This document shows, piece by piece, positions 42,297 to 51,014 of a stretch of 57,936 nucleotides of DNA. The translations under genes were made by a program, and so were the position numbers. The DNA is taken from the NCBI GenBank assembly GCA_017548275.1, contig JAFZAH010000032.1, positions 1-57,936 on the forward strand. Direction: 5' to 3'. The notes beneath the pieces were generated by a model. That model saw only the letters and a program-made list of their open reading frames with translations, was not told where the DNA came from and ran no database searches. The DNA is from Prevotella sp. GTDB taxonomy: Bacteria > Bacteroidota > Bacteroidia > Bacteroidales > Bacteroidaceae. How positions within the stretch are numbered: the stretch's first letter is position 1; the number at the start of each line of letters is the position of its first letter.

Positions 42297-45200
42297 ATGA
42301 GATACTATCAATACCATCATTACATCTGGAGAAGAAACGTCGTCGTCATGTTCCTTCTTTGTGTCGTCGCACAGTGGTCTCAAGCGCAAATCAGTGGGTC
42401 GGCGTCAACTTATGAATGGCTTAAGGGAGACAATATGATGAAAACATCCGCAGAATGGAGCTACTCAGTGACAAAGTTGACTGACATTGAGATGAATAAA
42501 GATACATGCATTCGTGCTGGTTCTGACTACAATGGATATATTGTAATCATACGGAACTATCATGCCAAAGTGAAATCTGGGGAAAATGTCACAGTAACGT
42601 TGCGTTGTGATGGCATTTCCGGCGACGAGGCTGTATGTGATGAGGTGAGTCTGTGGGTGGGTACGCTTGGTTCTTATCGGGTTTATCTTAGAAGGGACTC
42701 TGACCAAGAGTTTAAAGGTGAGAGAAAAAAGGAGAAGCGCGGGCCGGCCACGCTCACCTGTTCTTTTAATGTTAAGTGTTCTGAAAGTGCTAATGATGCC
42801 CACTTTCGTATTGAAATGAAAGGAGAAATGGACTCCTCTCATGGCACAGGCCCATTTGGCCAAGTTGTAAAACCTGATGGGGTCGGATGGCTTGAAGTTC
42901 GTATTGACGTGGATGTCATCAATAGTGAACAACCGCATGAGTCTGAGACCGCCGTCATCCCTACTGATACTACCGTCATTATCGCCGACACCGACAACCA
43001 CGTCATAGAGGACACCGATGCTTGGACATTCGACGGTGTGTGGCCCATCGCCATCCCTGCGAGCGTGATAGCGGCTTTGGCGGGCTTCTTGATTTCACGC
43101 CGCAAAAAGCCTACGTCATCACAAGGCGATAAGCAGCAACAGCAGCCTGAAGACAACTCCCCCTGCGAGTTGCACATCTACAAGGGTTTCGGCGATACGC
43201 TGCTCGTGGGCAATGCACCCCAGCAGGTGTTCGCCAAGATCGTGCGCAAGACATCGCAGGGAGAGCGCACCGACCCCGCACTCACGCAGATGATACAGAT
43301 CACCTCGGGCGACGGCTATGTGGAGGTACACGACGGCGGCATGCACGGCGAGTGGCGCACGGCATGGGTGTCGGCTCCCGAGACCGGTTCGCCCCCGCCC
43401 GCAGAGGGTATCGTCACGTTCCGCATGGGCAACGAGGACGGCAGTTACACCAACCGTGTCCACTTCCGCATCGAGGCGGGCGAGGTAATCTTCGGACAGG
43501 ACAACCTCACATTGCCTGCTCATTATCAGAAAGAGGTGCGACTGCCGTTCTTGGTGACAGGCTTGGAGGGCAATGCCGAGGTGACGGCGAAAATCACCGA
43601 CGGCAGCGGGCAGAAAACCGCCAACTACAGCGTGCGCGTGGAGTGGAACGCGAAGGAGCAGCTGCACTATGCCGTCATCCACGACTGTGTGCTCGACCCC
43701 GCACAAGACAAGGGCGTTCCCGGTCATTTCCTCTGCTATGCGCTCGAGGTGGAGGCGAAGAGCCCCGCGGGGCAGATCATCAACGGCCGTCTCGAACTCT
43801 ACCGCTACTATATGGGCCTGATTCTCGACGTGGGCGACATCCAGTGCTACATCGAGGAGTTCTCGCCCCTGAACCACCGCACGGACAAGTTCGCCTCCGT
43901 CAGGAATGGCAAGAAGTACGTGCCGTCGGAGACACGCGCCAAACTGACGCTCTTCGACTACGACGAGGCGCAGAACCGCATTCTTCAAATAGCACCCATC
44001 CCCACAGAATTCATCATACGGACCAATGACGCCGACAGCCAGTACCTGGCCGACAACATCGCCGTGAAGATGGAGGTGACCGACTGCCGTCCCGGCGATG
44101 CCACCTGCTGCCGTCTGCGCTGCACGAAGGCAGTGCTTGACGCGCCCAACCGCGTGGCTGCCACGGTGACCATCAGCGTGATGAACGGCGAGAAGAAAGT
44201 GACCGCCACGCAGAACATCCGCCTCAGTTCGCAGCCCATACGGCAGTTCGCCAGCAACGATGCCATGGCTGCCGCGCTGAAGAACGACGAGCGGCTCACA
44301 GGTCAACTGGAGCGGATACGCTCGGAGATATATCGTCATCGGTTGGTTGACAACCTCTTCCCGTTGGTGAAATACATCGACACAATGCTCGACAGTTACG
44401 ACCCTGACTACGGTTATGACCCGAAAGCGTTGCATACCATCGTGCAAACCTACAATGATGTCTATTCGGGCGAGAAGGCGGGTGCGATGGAGGACCTGCC
44501 CGAGCCGCTGACTTTGGCCGACGACGTGAAGGAATTTGTCAAGTCGTGGTACGAGACGACGAAGACCACATCGAGGGATTTGGGCTTTTGCGGACGCCTG
44601 TTCGTTGGCTTCGCCACGTTGGGCTGCTCTGAGGTAGTGTTCGGCACGGTCGATACCATCTCTGTGGGCGAGGAGATTTACACAGGCATGAAGAACTATG
44701 TCGATCAAGGCGGCAACAGTGTATGGGAGGGCTTTGTCGTCGGTGCGAAGGTGGCCACACGCGAATATCTCATGTCTAAGGCAATGAGAGCAGGCTTGAA
44801 AGTGGCGGGTGCCGGATTGAAAGTGGCTGGCGCCGGACTGAAAAAGGCCGGACTGTCGCGCGAGGGCATGGCAAAACTGTTCAATAAGGTAAACAGGAAA
44901 ACCGATAAACCCTATTCCACCCGTGCTAAGGGTGCGCCGGTGAAAGCCGCCGCTAAAAACAGCCAGTTCCGTCAGGCGAACGCAAAGGTGCAGGCAAAGG
45001 CACAGGCTGCTAATGTCAAACCCGCACAACCCGTCACCCCAGGAGCAACTGGTAAATCCGGAGCCTCTTCCTTCTCAGGAAAGGCCAACATGAACGAGGC
45101 CGCCCGGTTGGCCAAGGCTCGCGCCAATCAGAACGTGAACGACCTGCGCGCCGCTTGTGAGATGTACCGCGCCAACCCCACGCCTACGAACAAGATTATG

Positions 45201-46148
45201 CGCGACAAACTCATCATGAAGTGTCAGTCTGATAAACATTCGATGTATCTGCTTAAGGAAAAAGGTGACGCCTTCACCTCCACGCGCAAGGATTTCAACG
45301 GACATCTGAATGAAATATATAAGAGCACCGACATACAGGTGGGGAAAGAATTGTCGCAACAACTCGGTGGTAAGAAAGTGCGTACGAAGAGCATCTCTTC
45401 GAAGCAACCCACGGACCTGAAAGAGGGCAGGACCGTGACCATGGACCGCGACACCACCTACGAATACCTTGACACCGACGGCGTATGGAAGACCATCGAC
45501 GACAAGACCTTTGGCGATGGAACAGAGAAAATGGTGGAGCAGACCTACAACCGTCATTTCCACGAACTGGCGACGGGTATCAAACCTAAGACCGAGGCTG
45601 GCGTCGATTTGAAGCCATTAGAGCAGAAACTGGCTGACAAGTATGGCAAGAAGATGGATCAGACCATCGTCCAAAACGAGTTGACACACCGCGAGAGTTA
45701 CGGGCGCGACGTGAACATGATGATGAACAAGAATCGCCATGGCGAGCGTATGCAGGATGCCCGTCAGGTGGGCAAAGCGGTGGAAAATAAGGGCACGGAG
45801 CGTTTCGATGACGCGCGTAAGATGCTCAACGAAGCGGATTCGATGACCGACCCGAATGCGAAACTCAACAAGCAGGCTGATGCCATCGGCGAGATTCGCG
45901 AGGGTTGCCGTCAGGAGGTGAAGATCATGGACCAGTTCACCGACTCTATGGACATCGCGCGTGCCGGTGAGAACGGCGGCAGCAGAATCTCCGACAAGTT
46001 GCGCGACGCCATAGAAATTATGCGTATGTGCTCGGAAGGCACACTGCCCGTGGACCAGGCTGAGGCCAATCTCCGCCTGATCGGCTATGACTCGTTCGAG
46101 GCCGTCTGCCGCGACCACGCCGCGACTATCACAGCGATAGGAAGTTAA
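42297..46148 (+). CDS. Large paralogue D (1283 aa)
   Basis: The start at 42297 (MRYYQYHHYIWRRN) corresponds to those of C and of the chimera; longer frames to 42156 overlap the promoter. Signal peptide ends A-Q-A|Q (~31). Ectodomain ~32-235 begins ISGSASTYEWLKG, followed by IEDTDAWTFDG. TM is ~249-268 (WPIAIPASVIAALAGFLI) then SRRKK. The beta-rich and helical regions follow A and B with more differences, and there is an extra KVAGAGLK duplication near residue 840. The C-terminal domain is nearly identical to that of A. It lies 250 bp after the chimera and precedes zinc-ribbon protein 2 and the signalling genes. Confidence 0.85.
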   Translation: MRYYQYHHYIWRRNVVVMFLLCVVAQWSQAQISGSASTYEWLKGDNMMKTSAEWSYSVTKLTDIEMNKDTCIRAGSDYNGYIVIIRNYHAKVKSGENVTVTLRCDGISGDEAVCDEVSLWVGTLGSYRVYLRRDSDQEFKGERKKEKRGPATLTCSFNVKCSESANDAHFRIEMKGEMDSSHGTGPFGQVVKPDGVGWLEVRIDVDVINSEQPHESETAVIPTDTTVIIADTDNHVIEDTDAWTFDGVWPIAIPASVIAALAGFLISRRKKPTSSQGDKQQQQPEDNSPCELHIYKGFGDTLLVGNAPQQVFAKIVRKTSQGERTDPALTQMIQITSGDGYVEVHDGGMHGEWRTAWVSAPETGSPPPAEGIVTFRMGNEDGSYTNRVHFRIEAGEVIFGQDNLTLPAHYQKEVRLPFLVTGLEGNAEVTAKITDGSGQKTANYSVRVEWNAKEQLHYAVIHDCVLDPAQDKGVPGHFLCYALEVEAKSPAGQIINGRLELYRYYMGLILDVGDIQCYIEEFSPLNHRTDKFASVRNGKKYVPSETRAKLTLFDYDEAQNRILQIAPIPTEFIIRTNDADSQYLADNIAVKMEVTDCRPGDATCCRLRCTKAVLDAPNRVAATVTISVMNGEKKVTATQNIRLSSQPIRQFASNDAMAAALKNDERLTGQLERIRSEIYRHRLVDNLFPLVKYIDTMLDSYDPDYGYDPKALHTIVQTYNDVYSGEKAGAMEDLPEPLTLADDVKEFVKSWYETTKTTSRDLGFCGRLFVGFATLGCSEVVFGTVDTISVGEEIYTGMKNYVDQGGNSVWEGFVVGAKVATREYLMSKAMRAGLKVAGAGLKVAGAGLKKAGLSREGMAKLFNKVNRKTDKPYSTRAKGAPVKAAAKNSQFRQANAKVQAKAQAANVKPAQPVTPGATGKSGASSFSGKANMNEAARLAKARANQNVNDLRAACEMYRANPTPTNKIMRDKLIMKCQSDKHSMYLLKEKGDAFTSTRKDFNGHLNEIYKSTDIQVGKELSQQLGGKKVRTKSISSKQPTDLKEGRTVTMDRDTTYEYLDTDGVWKTIDDKTFGDGTEKMVEQTYNRHFHELATGIKPKTEAGVDLKPLEQKLADKYGKKMDQTIVQNELTHRESYGRDVNMMMNKNRHGERMQDARQVGKAVENKGTERFDDARKMLNEADSMTDPNAKLNKQADAIGEIREGCRQEVKIMDQFTDSMDIARAGENGGSRISDKLRDAIEIMRMCSEGTLPVDQAEANLRLIGYDSFEAVCRDHAATITAIGS

Positions 46149-46149
46149 A

Positions 46150-46275
46150 AGTGCCTCACAAGGCCTCACCCCCAACCCCTCATCTCCAGCCTCACCCCCC
46201 AGCCCCTCTCCGAGGGGAGAGGGGAGTGGTTACAAAATAGATTGGTAAATCTCAAACCTCAAACCTCAAAAATAT
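46150..46275. repeat. REP family 1 plus CTCAAA heptamers after paralogue D
   Basis: Same compound unit as at 27064 and 31247, with an extra partial REP copy in front. It ends directly before zinc-ribbon protein 2. Confidence 0.8.
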
Positions 46276-46276
46276 T

Positions 46277-47116
46277 ATGGCTTATTGTTTTCAATGTGGA
46301 AAGATGCTGCCCCCGGGAGCCATCGTGTGTAACTTCTGCGGAGCACAACAGGTACCCGGCAACATGATACCACCACATGCACCTCAACAACCCGCACCAC
46401 AGCGTCCCGTACATCCCCCGCAGCCTCAGATGCCGCCTCAACAGCCTGCTCCCCAACCGGCACCTCCCCCACAGCCCCAGATGCCCCCTCAGCAACCCGT
46501 TGCCCCTCAACCGGCACCTCCCCCTCAGCCTCAGATGCCTCCTCAGCAGTCTGCTCCCCAACCGGTATCGCCCTCACAGCCGATGCCCCCTCAGCAGCCT
46601 GCTCCACATCAGGCACCACCTCCACAGCCGATGCCCCCTCAGCAGCCTGCTCCCCAACCGGCACCGCCCTCACAGCCTCAGATGCCGCCTCAACAGCCTG
46701 CTCCACATCAGGCACCACCTCCACAGCCGATGCCCCCTCAGCAGTCTGCTCCCCAACCGGTATCGCCCTCACAGCCGATGCCCCCTCAGCAGCCAGTTGC
46801 TCCACAAATGGCACCGCCTCAGCAACCCGTTGCTCCTCAACCGGCATCCCCCCCACAGTCTGCTAATGATTCCCTCCCTTCGGGAGGTTCAGGGTGGGTT
46901 CCCCCTCTGGGCAGTTTAGGCGGCATAGATGTGATGGCGACGGATGCCAAGGGCTTGTTTGTCTTGTCCGAATTCCAGTTGCCCGCGAACATGTCATCGG
47001 CAGCGCAGATGGGCATGTCGGCATTGCAAACCGCCACGAAAGGGAAGTATGCCTGGGCGTGGTTCCTCATTCCTGCGGTCACTATTCTCGCTTTTTTGAT
47101 AGACAAGATTACATAA
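46277..47116 (+). CDS. Zinc-ribbon, proline-rich, tail-anchored protein 2 (279 aa)
   Basis: N-terminal zinc ribbon (C4-x2-C7 and C18-x2-C21 in MAYCFQCGKMLPPGAIVCNF), then about 165 residues of Pro/Gln/Ala repeats (PQMPPQQPAPQ-like units). Next come residues encoded by a REP-like element (SLPSGGSGWVPP), the motif GGIDVMATDAKGLFVLSEFQ, and one TM helix at the very C-terminus (YAWAWFLIPAVTILAFLI, then DKIT). Without the acidic tail of protein 1 it is a tail-anchored protein with the ribbon in the cytoplasm. The shared ribbon, motif and TM show a common origin with protein 1. It is 84 bp upstream of the SpoIIE-type gene. Confidence 0.82.
   Translation: MAYCFQCGKMLPPGAIVCNFCGAQQVPGNMIPPHAPQQPAPQRPVHPPQPQMPPQQPAPQPAPPPQPQMPPQQPVAPQPAPPPQPQMPPQQSAPQPVSPSQPMPPQQPAPHQAPPPQPMPPQQPAPQPAPPSQPQMPPQQPAPHQAPPPQPMPPQQSAPQPVSPSQPMPPQQPVAPQMAPPQQPVAPQPASPPQSANDSLPSGGSGWVPPLGSLGGIDVMATDAKGLFVLSEFQLPANMSSAAQMGMSALQTATKGKYAWAWFLIPAVTILAFLIDKIT
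46378..46850 (+). repeat. Proline-rich coding tandem repeats in zinc-ribbon protein 2
   Basis: Imperfect, in-frame units such as CAGCCTGCTCCCCAACCGGC and ATGCCCCCTCAGCAG recur many times, some in identical larger blocks (about 46560-46630 and 46690-46780). Slippage or recombination should change the number of Pro/Gln units. Confidence 0.8.
46871..46900. repeat. REP-like element, family 2, inside a coding region
   Basis: TCCCTCCCTTCGGGAGG then TTCAGGGTGGGTT, read in frame as SLPSGGSGWV. Copies outside genes are at 16281 and 19021. Confidence 0.75.
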
Positions 47117-47118
47117 CC

Positions 47119-47160
47119 GCCACCTGCATAAGATTCAGAATCAATAGAACACACCTATAA
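47119..47160. repeat. Fragment of a possible miniature element
   Basis: CACCTGCATAAGATTCAGAA then TCAATAGAACACACCTATAA. Its reverse complement closely matches 53804-53848, the left end of an inverted-repeat element. It lies between zinc-ribbon protein 2 and the SpoIIE gene. Confidence 0.55.
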
Positions 47161-47199
47161 TTGAATGACAGAATCCGCCAGTCATCACACTGGCAATAG

Positions 47200-49182
47200 A
47201 TGCCGATGATAGAAGAACCGAATTTTGACTATCAGTATAACCTGGCCTTCCGGAAATCTTTCGCCGCCAGGCTTACCTTCTCTATCTTGCTTATAGCGAC
47301 AGGGGTCTTCCTTGTTGCCGCCTTGATTTATCTCTACGTCACCGAGGATTCAGTGAAACAAGAAACGGCACAAAAAGCGAAAATGGCTCTCCACGACGCC
47401 GTGGCCACGATGCGGGTGAAGGCCATGGAGGCTCAATTGCAGCAGCGCCAGATGACCACAGCCGAATATGTGGCTATTTTGGAAACGGTGAAGCCCTATG
47501 AGCATTCATTCACCGTGATGATGGACCAGGAAGGAAAGTGGGTACATATCGGCAACGCCTCCATCCTCAAAGATTCCGCAGCGGAGCAAAAGAAAATGAA
47601 GGCGGCGATGATGAGCGGAAAATCATCTATGGAGGTGGTGGAGAACGATTCAAAGAAATCGCTGCTTATCTATGAACCTGTCGAGGGGAGTCCCTATGTG
47701 GCAGGAGTCATCTGTTCCCGTATCGATATTCTCATGGGGTACCGCTCCCTGCTGTTTTATGCCGTCTTCTTCTTCATTCTCGGACTTGTCGTCCTCTCTT
47801 CGTTCTGCGCCTTTGCCATCATACGCATGGTAAAACCGCTCAACCATTTTGCCGAGTCGGCAAGAAGCATAGCAGGCGGAAACCTTGACACGGCATTGCC
47901 GGAGATACGCTCGAAAGATGAGTTGGGACTGCTGCGCGACTCATTCGAATATATGCAGTCGTCGCTGAAAGAGCATATCAAGGAACTGCAGCAGACCACG
48001 GCCAAGAAAGAGCACATGGAAAGCGAACTGACCATTGCCCACAATATCCAGATGAGCATGATTTCTGCCGATTTCCCAGTGCGTAAAGACGTGGACCTTT
48101 TCGCTTCGCTCACTCCCGCACGAGAGGTCGGTGGCGATTTGTACGACTTTATCATCGATGGCGACGAGTTGTTCTTTGTGATAGGCGACGTGGCAGGCAA
48201 AGGTGTGCCCGCATCATTGTTTATGGCCACCACAAGGTCGCTCTTCAGACATCTGGCGGGCAACTACCAGAGTGCTGCGAATATCGTGCGCGAAATCAAC
48301 CATACTATTGCCAGTTCCAACGGAGCCTTCGTCTTCGTCACCATGTTCGTGGGGGTGCTCGACCTGAGAAATCATCTCCTCACATACTGTAACGCCGGAC
48401 ACAACCCACCCGTGTTGTTGCCTGATGAAGGACCATGCCGGCTGCTCGAAGTCATGCCGCAGGTGCCCGTGGGCATCATCGACCATTACCAATATGAGGA
48501 GCAGCAGATGGATTTCCCACCGGGTACGGCGTTATTGCTCTATACAGATGGTCTGACCGAAGCGGAGAACACTTCTCAGGCGATGTTTGGCGAGCAGCGC
48601 CTCATGGCGGCAGTGGAGGAAAACCGGCAGATGGGCGCCACTGACATCATTCGTTTCCTGACGGATTGTGTAGGTGAATATGCCGGTGGTATGGAACAAA
48701 GCGACGACCTCACCATGCTGTTTTTCAGACATCTCGCTGAGGACAGACCCCGGCCTGCCACACGGCATATTGTCATGAAAAACGAATTACGGGAGATAGA
48801 GCGTTTACACGGTTTCGTCTCGTCGGTATGTCAGGAGTTTGACGCCGACCCCTCCTTCCGCAACGATGTGGATTTGGCATTGGAAGAAGTGGTGGTCAAT
48901 GTCATCAATTACGCCTATCCGAGGCAGCGACGCGGACATATAGAGGTGACGACATGGGGCGACGACGGCTGCTTGTGCCTCAGTGTGAAAGATAGCGGTG
49001 TGCCTTTCGACCCCACTTCGGCCGGCGAGGTCAATGTGGATGTGCCGTTAGAGGAACGTGCCATTGGCGGGCTGGGCATACATCTGGTGCGCCAGTTGAT
49101 GGATGAACTTTCTTATGAGCGAACCGCCGACGGGTATAATGTCTTGACGATGAAGAAACGAATAGCGGATACTGACAATTAA
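47200..49182 (+). CDS. HAMP - SpoIIE-type PP2C phosphatase - HATPase (RsbW-like) sensor protein, 660 aa
   Basis: TM1 (~24-47), an extracytoplasmic sensor segment (~48-182; FTVMMDQEGKWVHIG suggests a Cache-like fold), TM2 (~183-207), HAMP (~208-262), a coiled linker (~262-290), a SpoIIE/PP2C domain (~295-500) with metal-binding motifs GGDLYDF (~311) and GDVAGKG (~329), CNAGHNPP and DGLTEAEN, then an anti-sigma-type HATPase (~535-650) with N-box DLALEEVVVNVINYAY (~558) and GGLGIHLVRQLMD. In partner switching such proteins dephosphorylate a STAS protein, and HATPase kinases phosphorylate it. Here both activities appear in one protein, with the STAS gene two genes downstream. It is 32 bp before the permease gene. 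Confidence 0.9.
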   Translation: MPMIEEPNFDYQYNLAFRKSFAARLTFSILLIATGVFLVAALIYLYVTEDSVKQETAQKAKMALHDAVATMRVKAMEAQLQQRQMTTAEYVAILETVKPYEHSFTVMMDQEGKWVHIGNASILKDSAAEQKKMKAAMMSGKSSMEVVENDSKKSLLIYEPVEGSPYVAGVICSRIDILMGYRSLLFYAVFFFILGLVVLSSFCAFAIIRMVKPLNHFAESARSIAGGNLDTALPEIRSKDELGLLRDSFEYMQSSLKEHIKELQQTTAKKEHMESELTIAHNIQMSMISADFPVRKDVDLFASLTPAREVGGDLYDFIIDGDELFFVIGDVAGKGVPASLFMATTRSLFRHLAGNYQSAANIVREINHTIASSNGAFVFVTMFVGVLDLRNHLLTYCNAGHNPPVLLPDEGPCRLLEVMPQVPVGIIDHYQYEEQQMDFPPGTALLLYTDGLTEAENTSQAMFGEQRLMAAVEENRQMGATDIIRFLTDCVGEYAGGMEQSDDLTMLFFRHLAEDRPRPATRHIVMKNELREIERLHGFVSSVCQEFDADPSFRNDVDLALEEVVVNVINYAYPRQRRGHIEVTTWGDDGCLCLSVKDSGVPFDPTSAGEVNVDVPLEERAIGGLGIHLVRQLMDELSYERTADGYNVLTMKKRIADTDN

Positions 49183-49213
49183 TTCAACTCCAACATCATA
49201 AAAACTGAATTAT

Positions 49214-51013
49214 ATGGAAGACGTCATTTTTTTAGGATTTAATCTCCATGCATGGATTACTATTATCACGGTACTCGCCATGTTTACCGTGTTGTTATTT
49301 ACCAAACTGCGCTCTGACGTAGTCTTTCTCGCTGCCATCGCCATCCTTTTTGTGACAGGCGTGCTTGATGCGAAGGAGGCGTTCTCCGGCTTCAGTTCCA
49401 CCTCGGTGGTCATCATCGGTGTGCTTTTCGTCGTCGTGGCGGGATTGACCTATACGGGTGTGCTGCAGTGGATTGTCAAACATCTCTTGGGACAACCGAA
49501 GACATACTCCAGCACGGTGGTGCGCTTGATGCTGCCGGTGGCAGGTCTCAGTTCGGTGCTCAGCAACACCACGGTGGTGGCCCTCTTCGTAGGCATTGTC
49601 AAGATGTGGTCGAAGAAATTGGGTATCTCGCCTTCCAAACTGCTGATACCCCTGAGTTATGCTTCGGGCATGGGCGGTGTGTGTACGCTCATCGGTACCC
49701 CTCCCAACCTGATTATTTCGGGTTTGTATGCCGATAAGACGGGCACAACGATGAATGTGCTGGCTACGATGTTGCCCGGACTGTTCTGTCTCTTTATCGG
49801 AGTGCTCTCCATCATCGCTATGCGCAAGTTGCTCCCTGACCGCAAGGCTCCTGAGGCAGCCTTTGAGGCCGCTTCAGACTATACCGTCGAACTGTTGGTG
49901 CCCACGGACAATGAGCATGTGGGACAGACGGTGGCGGAAGCGGGATTAGACCATGTCAAAGGCGGCAGCCTGATTGAACTGGTGCGTTTCGACCAGGAGG
50001 TCATCTCGCCCGTCCCTGCCGATGAGTTTATCATGGGTGGCGACAGATTGGTGTTTGCGGGACAGATCGACGAGATGTTGGATGTGAAAAAGACCCACGG
50101 CTTTGTCAATGCCGACCATCATGTGTTTACCACTGACGAGGTGGAAGGCAACAGGCAGTTACGCACAGCCTACGTCACTTTCGGCAGCAGTCTCATCGGT
50201 ACGACGATTGGAGGGAGCGACTTCGAGCAAAAGAACAACATGACGCTCGTCGCTGTGGCGCGCAGAGGGAAGCGCATCGAGCAGTCGCCGCGCGAAGTGG
50301 TGCTGCAGGCGGGTGATACTCTTTTGTGGGAGTGTCCGCCGAAACTCAAGGTCAATACCGACGAGCTGAAAGCCCGGTTGCAGTTCTTTGATTCCGAGGA
50401 ATTGCCCAATATCAGCAAGAAGACCATGGTCTCGACCCTTATCATGGTGGCTATGGTCGTGCTATCCGCGCTCAACGTTATCCCCTTGTTGCAATGCGCG
50501 TTCTTGGCTGCCATCGCCATGATTATTACCAATTGCTGTAATGTTGACCAGGCGATGAAGAGCATCAACGGCAGCATACTGATGGTCTTTGCGGGGTCGG
50601 TGGTGCTCGGACTGGCTATCCAGAAGACGGGCATTGCCGAGCGTTTGGCTTTCGGCATCTTGGAGGTGTGCGGCGACAATCCGCTGCTGGTCATGGCGGC
50701 CGTATGCTTTGTGGGCACCTTTATCACCGAGTTTATCAGCAACACGGCGGCTGGCGCCATGTTCTTCCCCATCATGTACGAGGCAGCCATTAAAATGGGC
50801 TATGAGCCATATACGTTCCTTATCGCGCTGATGATTTCCGTCAGCAGCAGTTTCGCCACGCCCATCGGCTCACCCACACACATGTTGGTCTATGGTCCGG
50901 GCGGATACCGTTTCAGCGACTTTATCCGCATCGGTTTCTGGATGAACCTCATCATCCTTGCAGCCAACCTGCTTATCACGAATATCATTTACCCATTAAC
51001 TCCTTTACAGTAA
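49214..51013 (+). CDS. SLC13/DASS-type permease with two RCK_C (TrkA_C) domains, 599 aa
   Basis: Membrane halves (~10-210 and ~400-599) flank two cytoplasmic RCK_C domains (~223-290 and ~319-378). Transport motifs are SNTTVVALFVGIVK and IGTPPNLIISG in the first half and SNTAAGAMFFPI and ATPIGSPTHMLVYGPGGY in the second, typical of sodium/anion or dicarboxylate/sulfate symporters. RCK_C domains usually bind a ligand and gate transport. Its place between the SpoIIE-type sensor and the STAS protein, with gaps of 31 and 1 bp, shows co-translation and suggests that it is controlled by, or feeds, that signalling pair. Substrate unknown. Confidence 0.9.
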   Translation: MEDVIFLGFNLHAWITIITVLAMFTVLLFTKLRSDVVFLAAIAILFVTGVLDAKEAFSGFSSTSVVIIGVLFVVVAGLTYTGVLQWIVKHLLGQPKTYSSTVVRLMLPVAGLSSVLSNTTVVALFVGIVKMWSKKLGISPSKLLIPLSYASGMGGVCTLIGTPPNLIISGLYADKTGTTMNVLATMLPGLFCLFIGVLSIIAMRKLLPDRKAPEAAFEAASDYTVELLVPTDNEHVGQTVAEAGLDHVKGGSLIELVRFDQEVISPVPADEFIMGGDRLVFAGQIDEMLDVKKTHGFVNADHHVFTTDEVEGNRQLRTAYVTFGSSLIGTTIGGSDFEQKNNMTLVAVARRGKRIEQSPREVVLQAGDTLLWECPPKLKVNTDELKARLQFFDSEELPNISKKTMVSTLIMVAMVVLSALNVIPLLQCAFLAAIAMIITNCCNVDQAMKSINGSILMVFAGSVVLGLAIQKTGIAERLAFGILEVCGDNPLLVMAAVCFVGTFITEFISNTAAGAMFFPIMYEAAIKMGYEPYTFLIALMISVSSSFATPIGSPTHMLVYGPGGYRFSDFIRIGFWMNLIILAANLLITNIIYPLTPLQ

Positions 51014-51014
51014 G

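Noticed and set aside
27184-46148. Large paralogues as polymorphic toxins with immunity genes
   Set aside because: The hydrophobic segment and linker look like a pre-toxin region, but the C-terminal end is the best conserved part, and the small genes between are membrane-protein families that repeat rather than varied immunity proteins.
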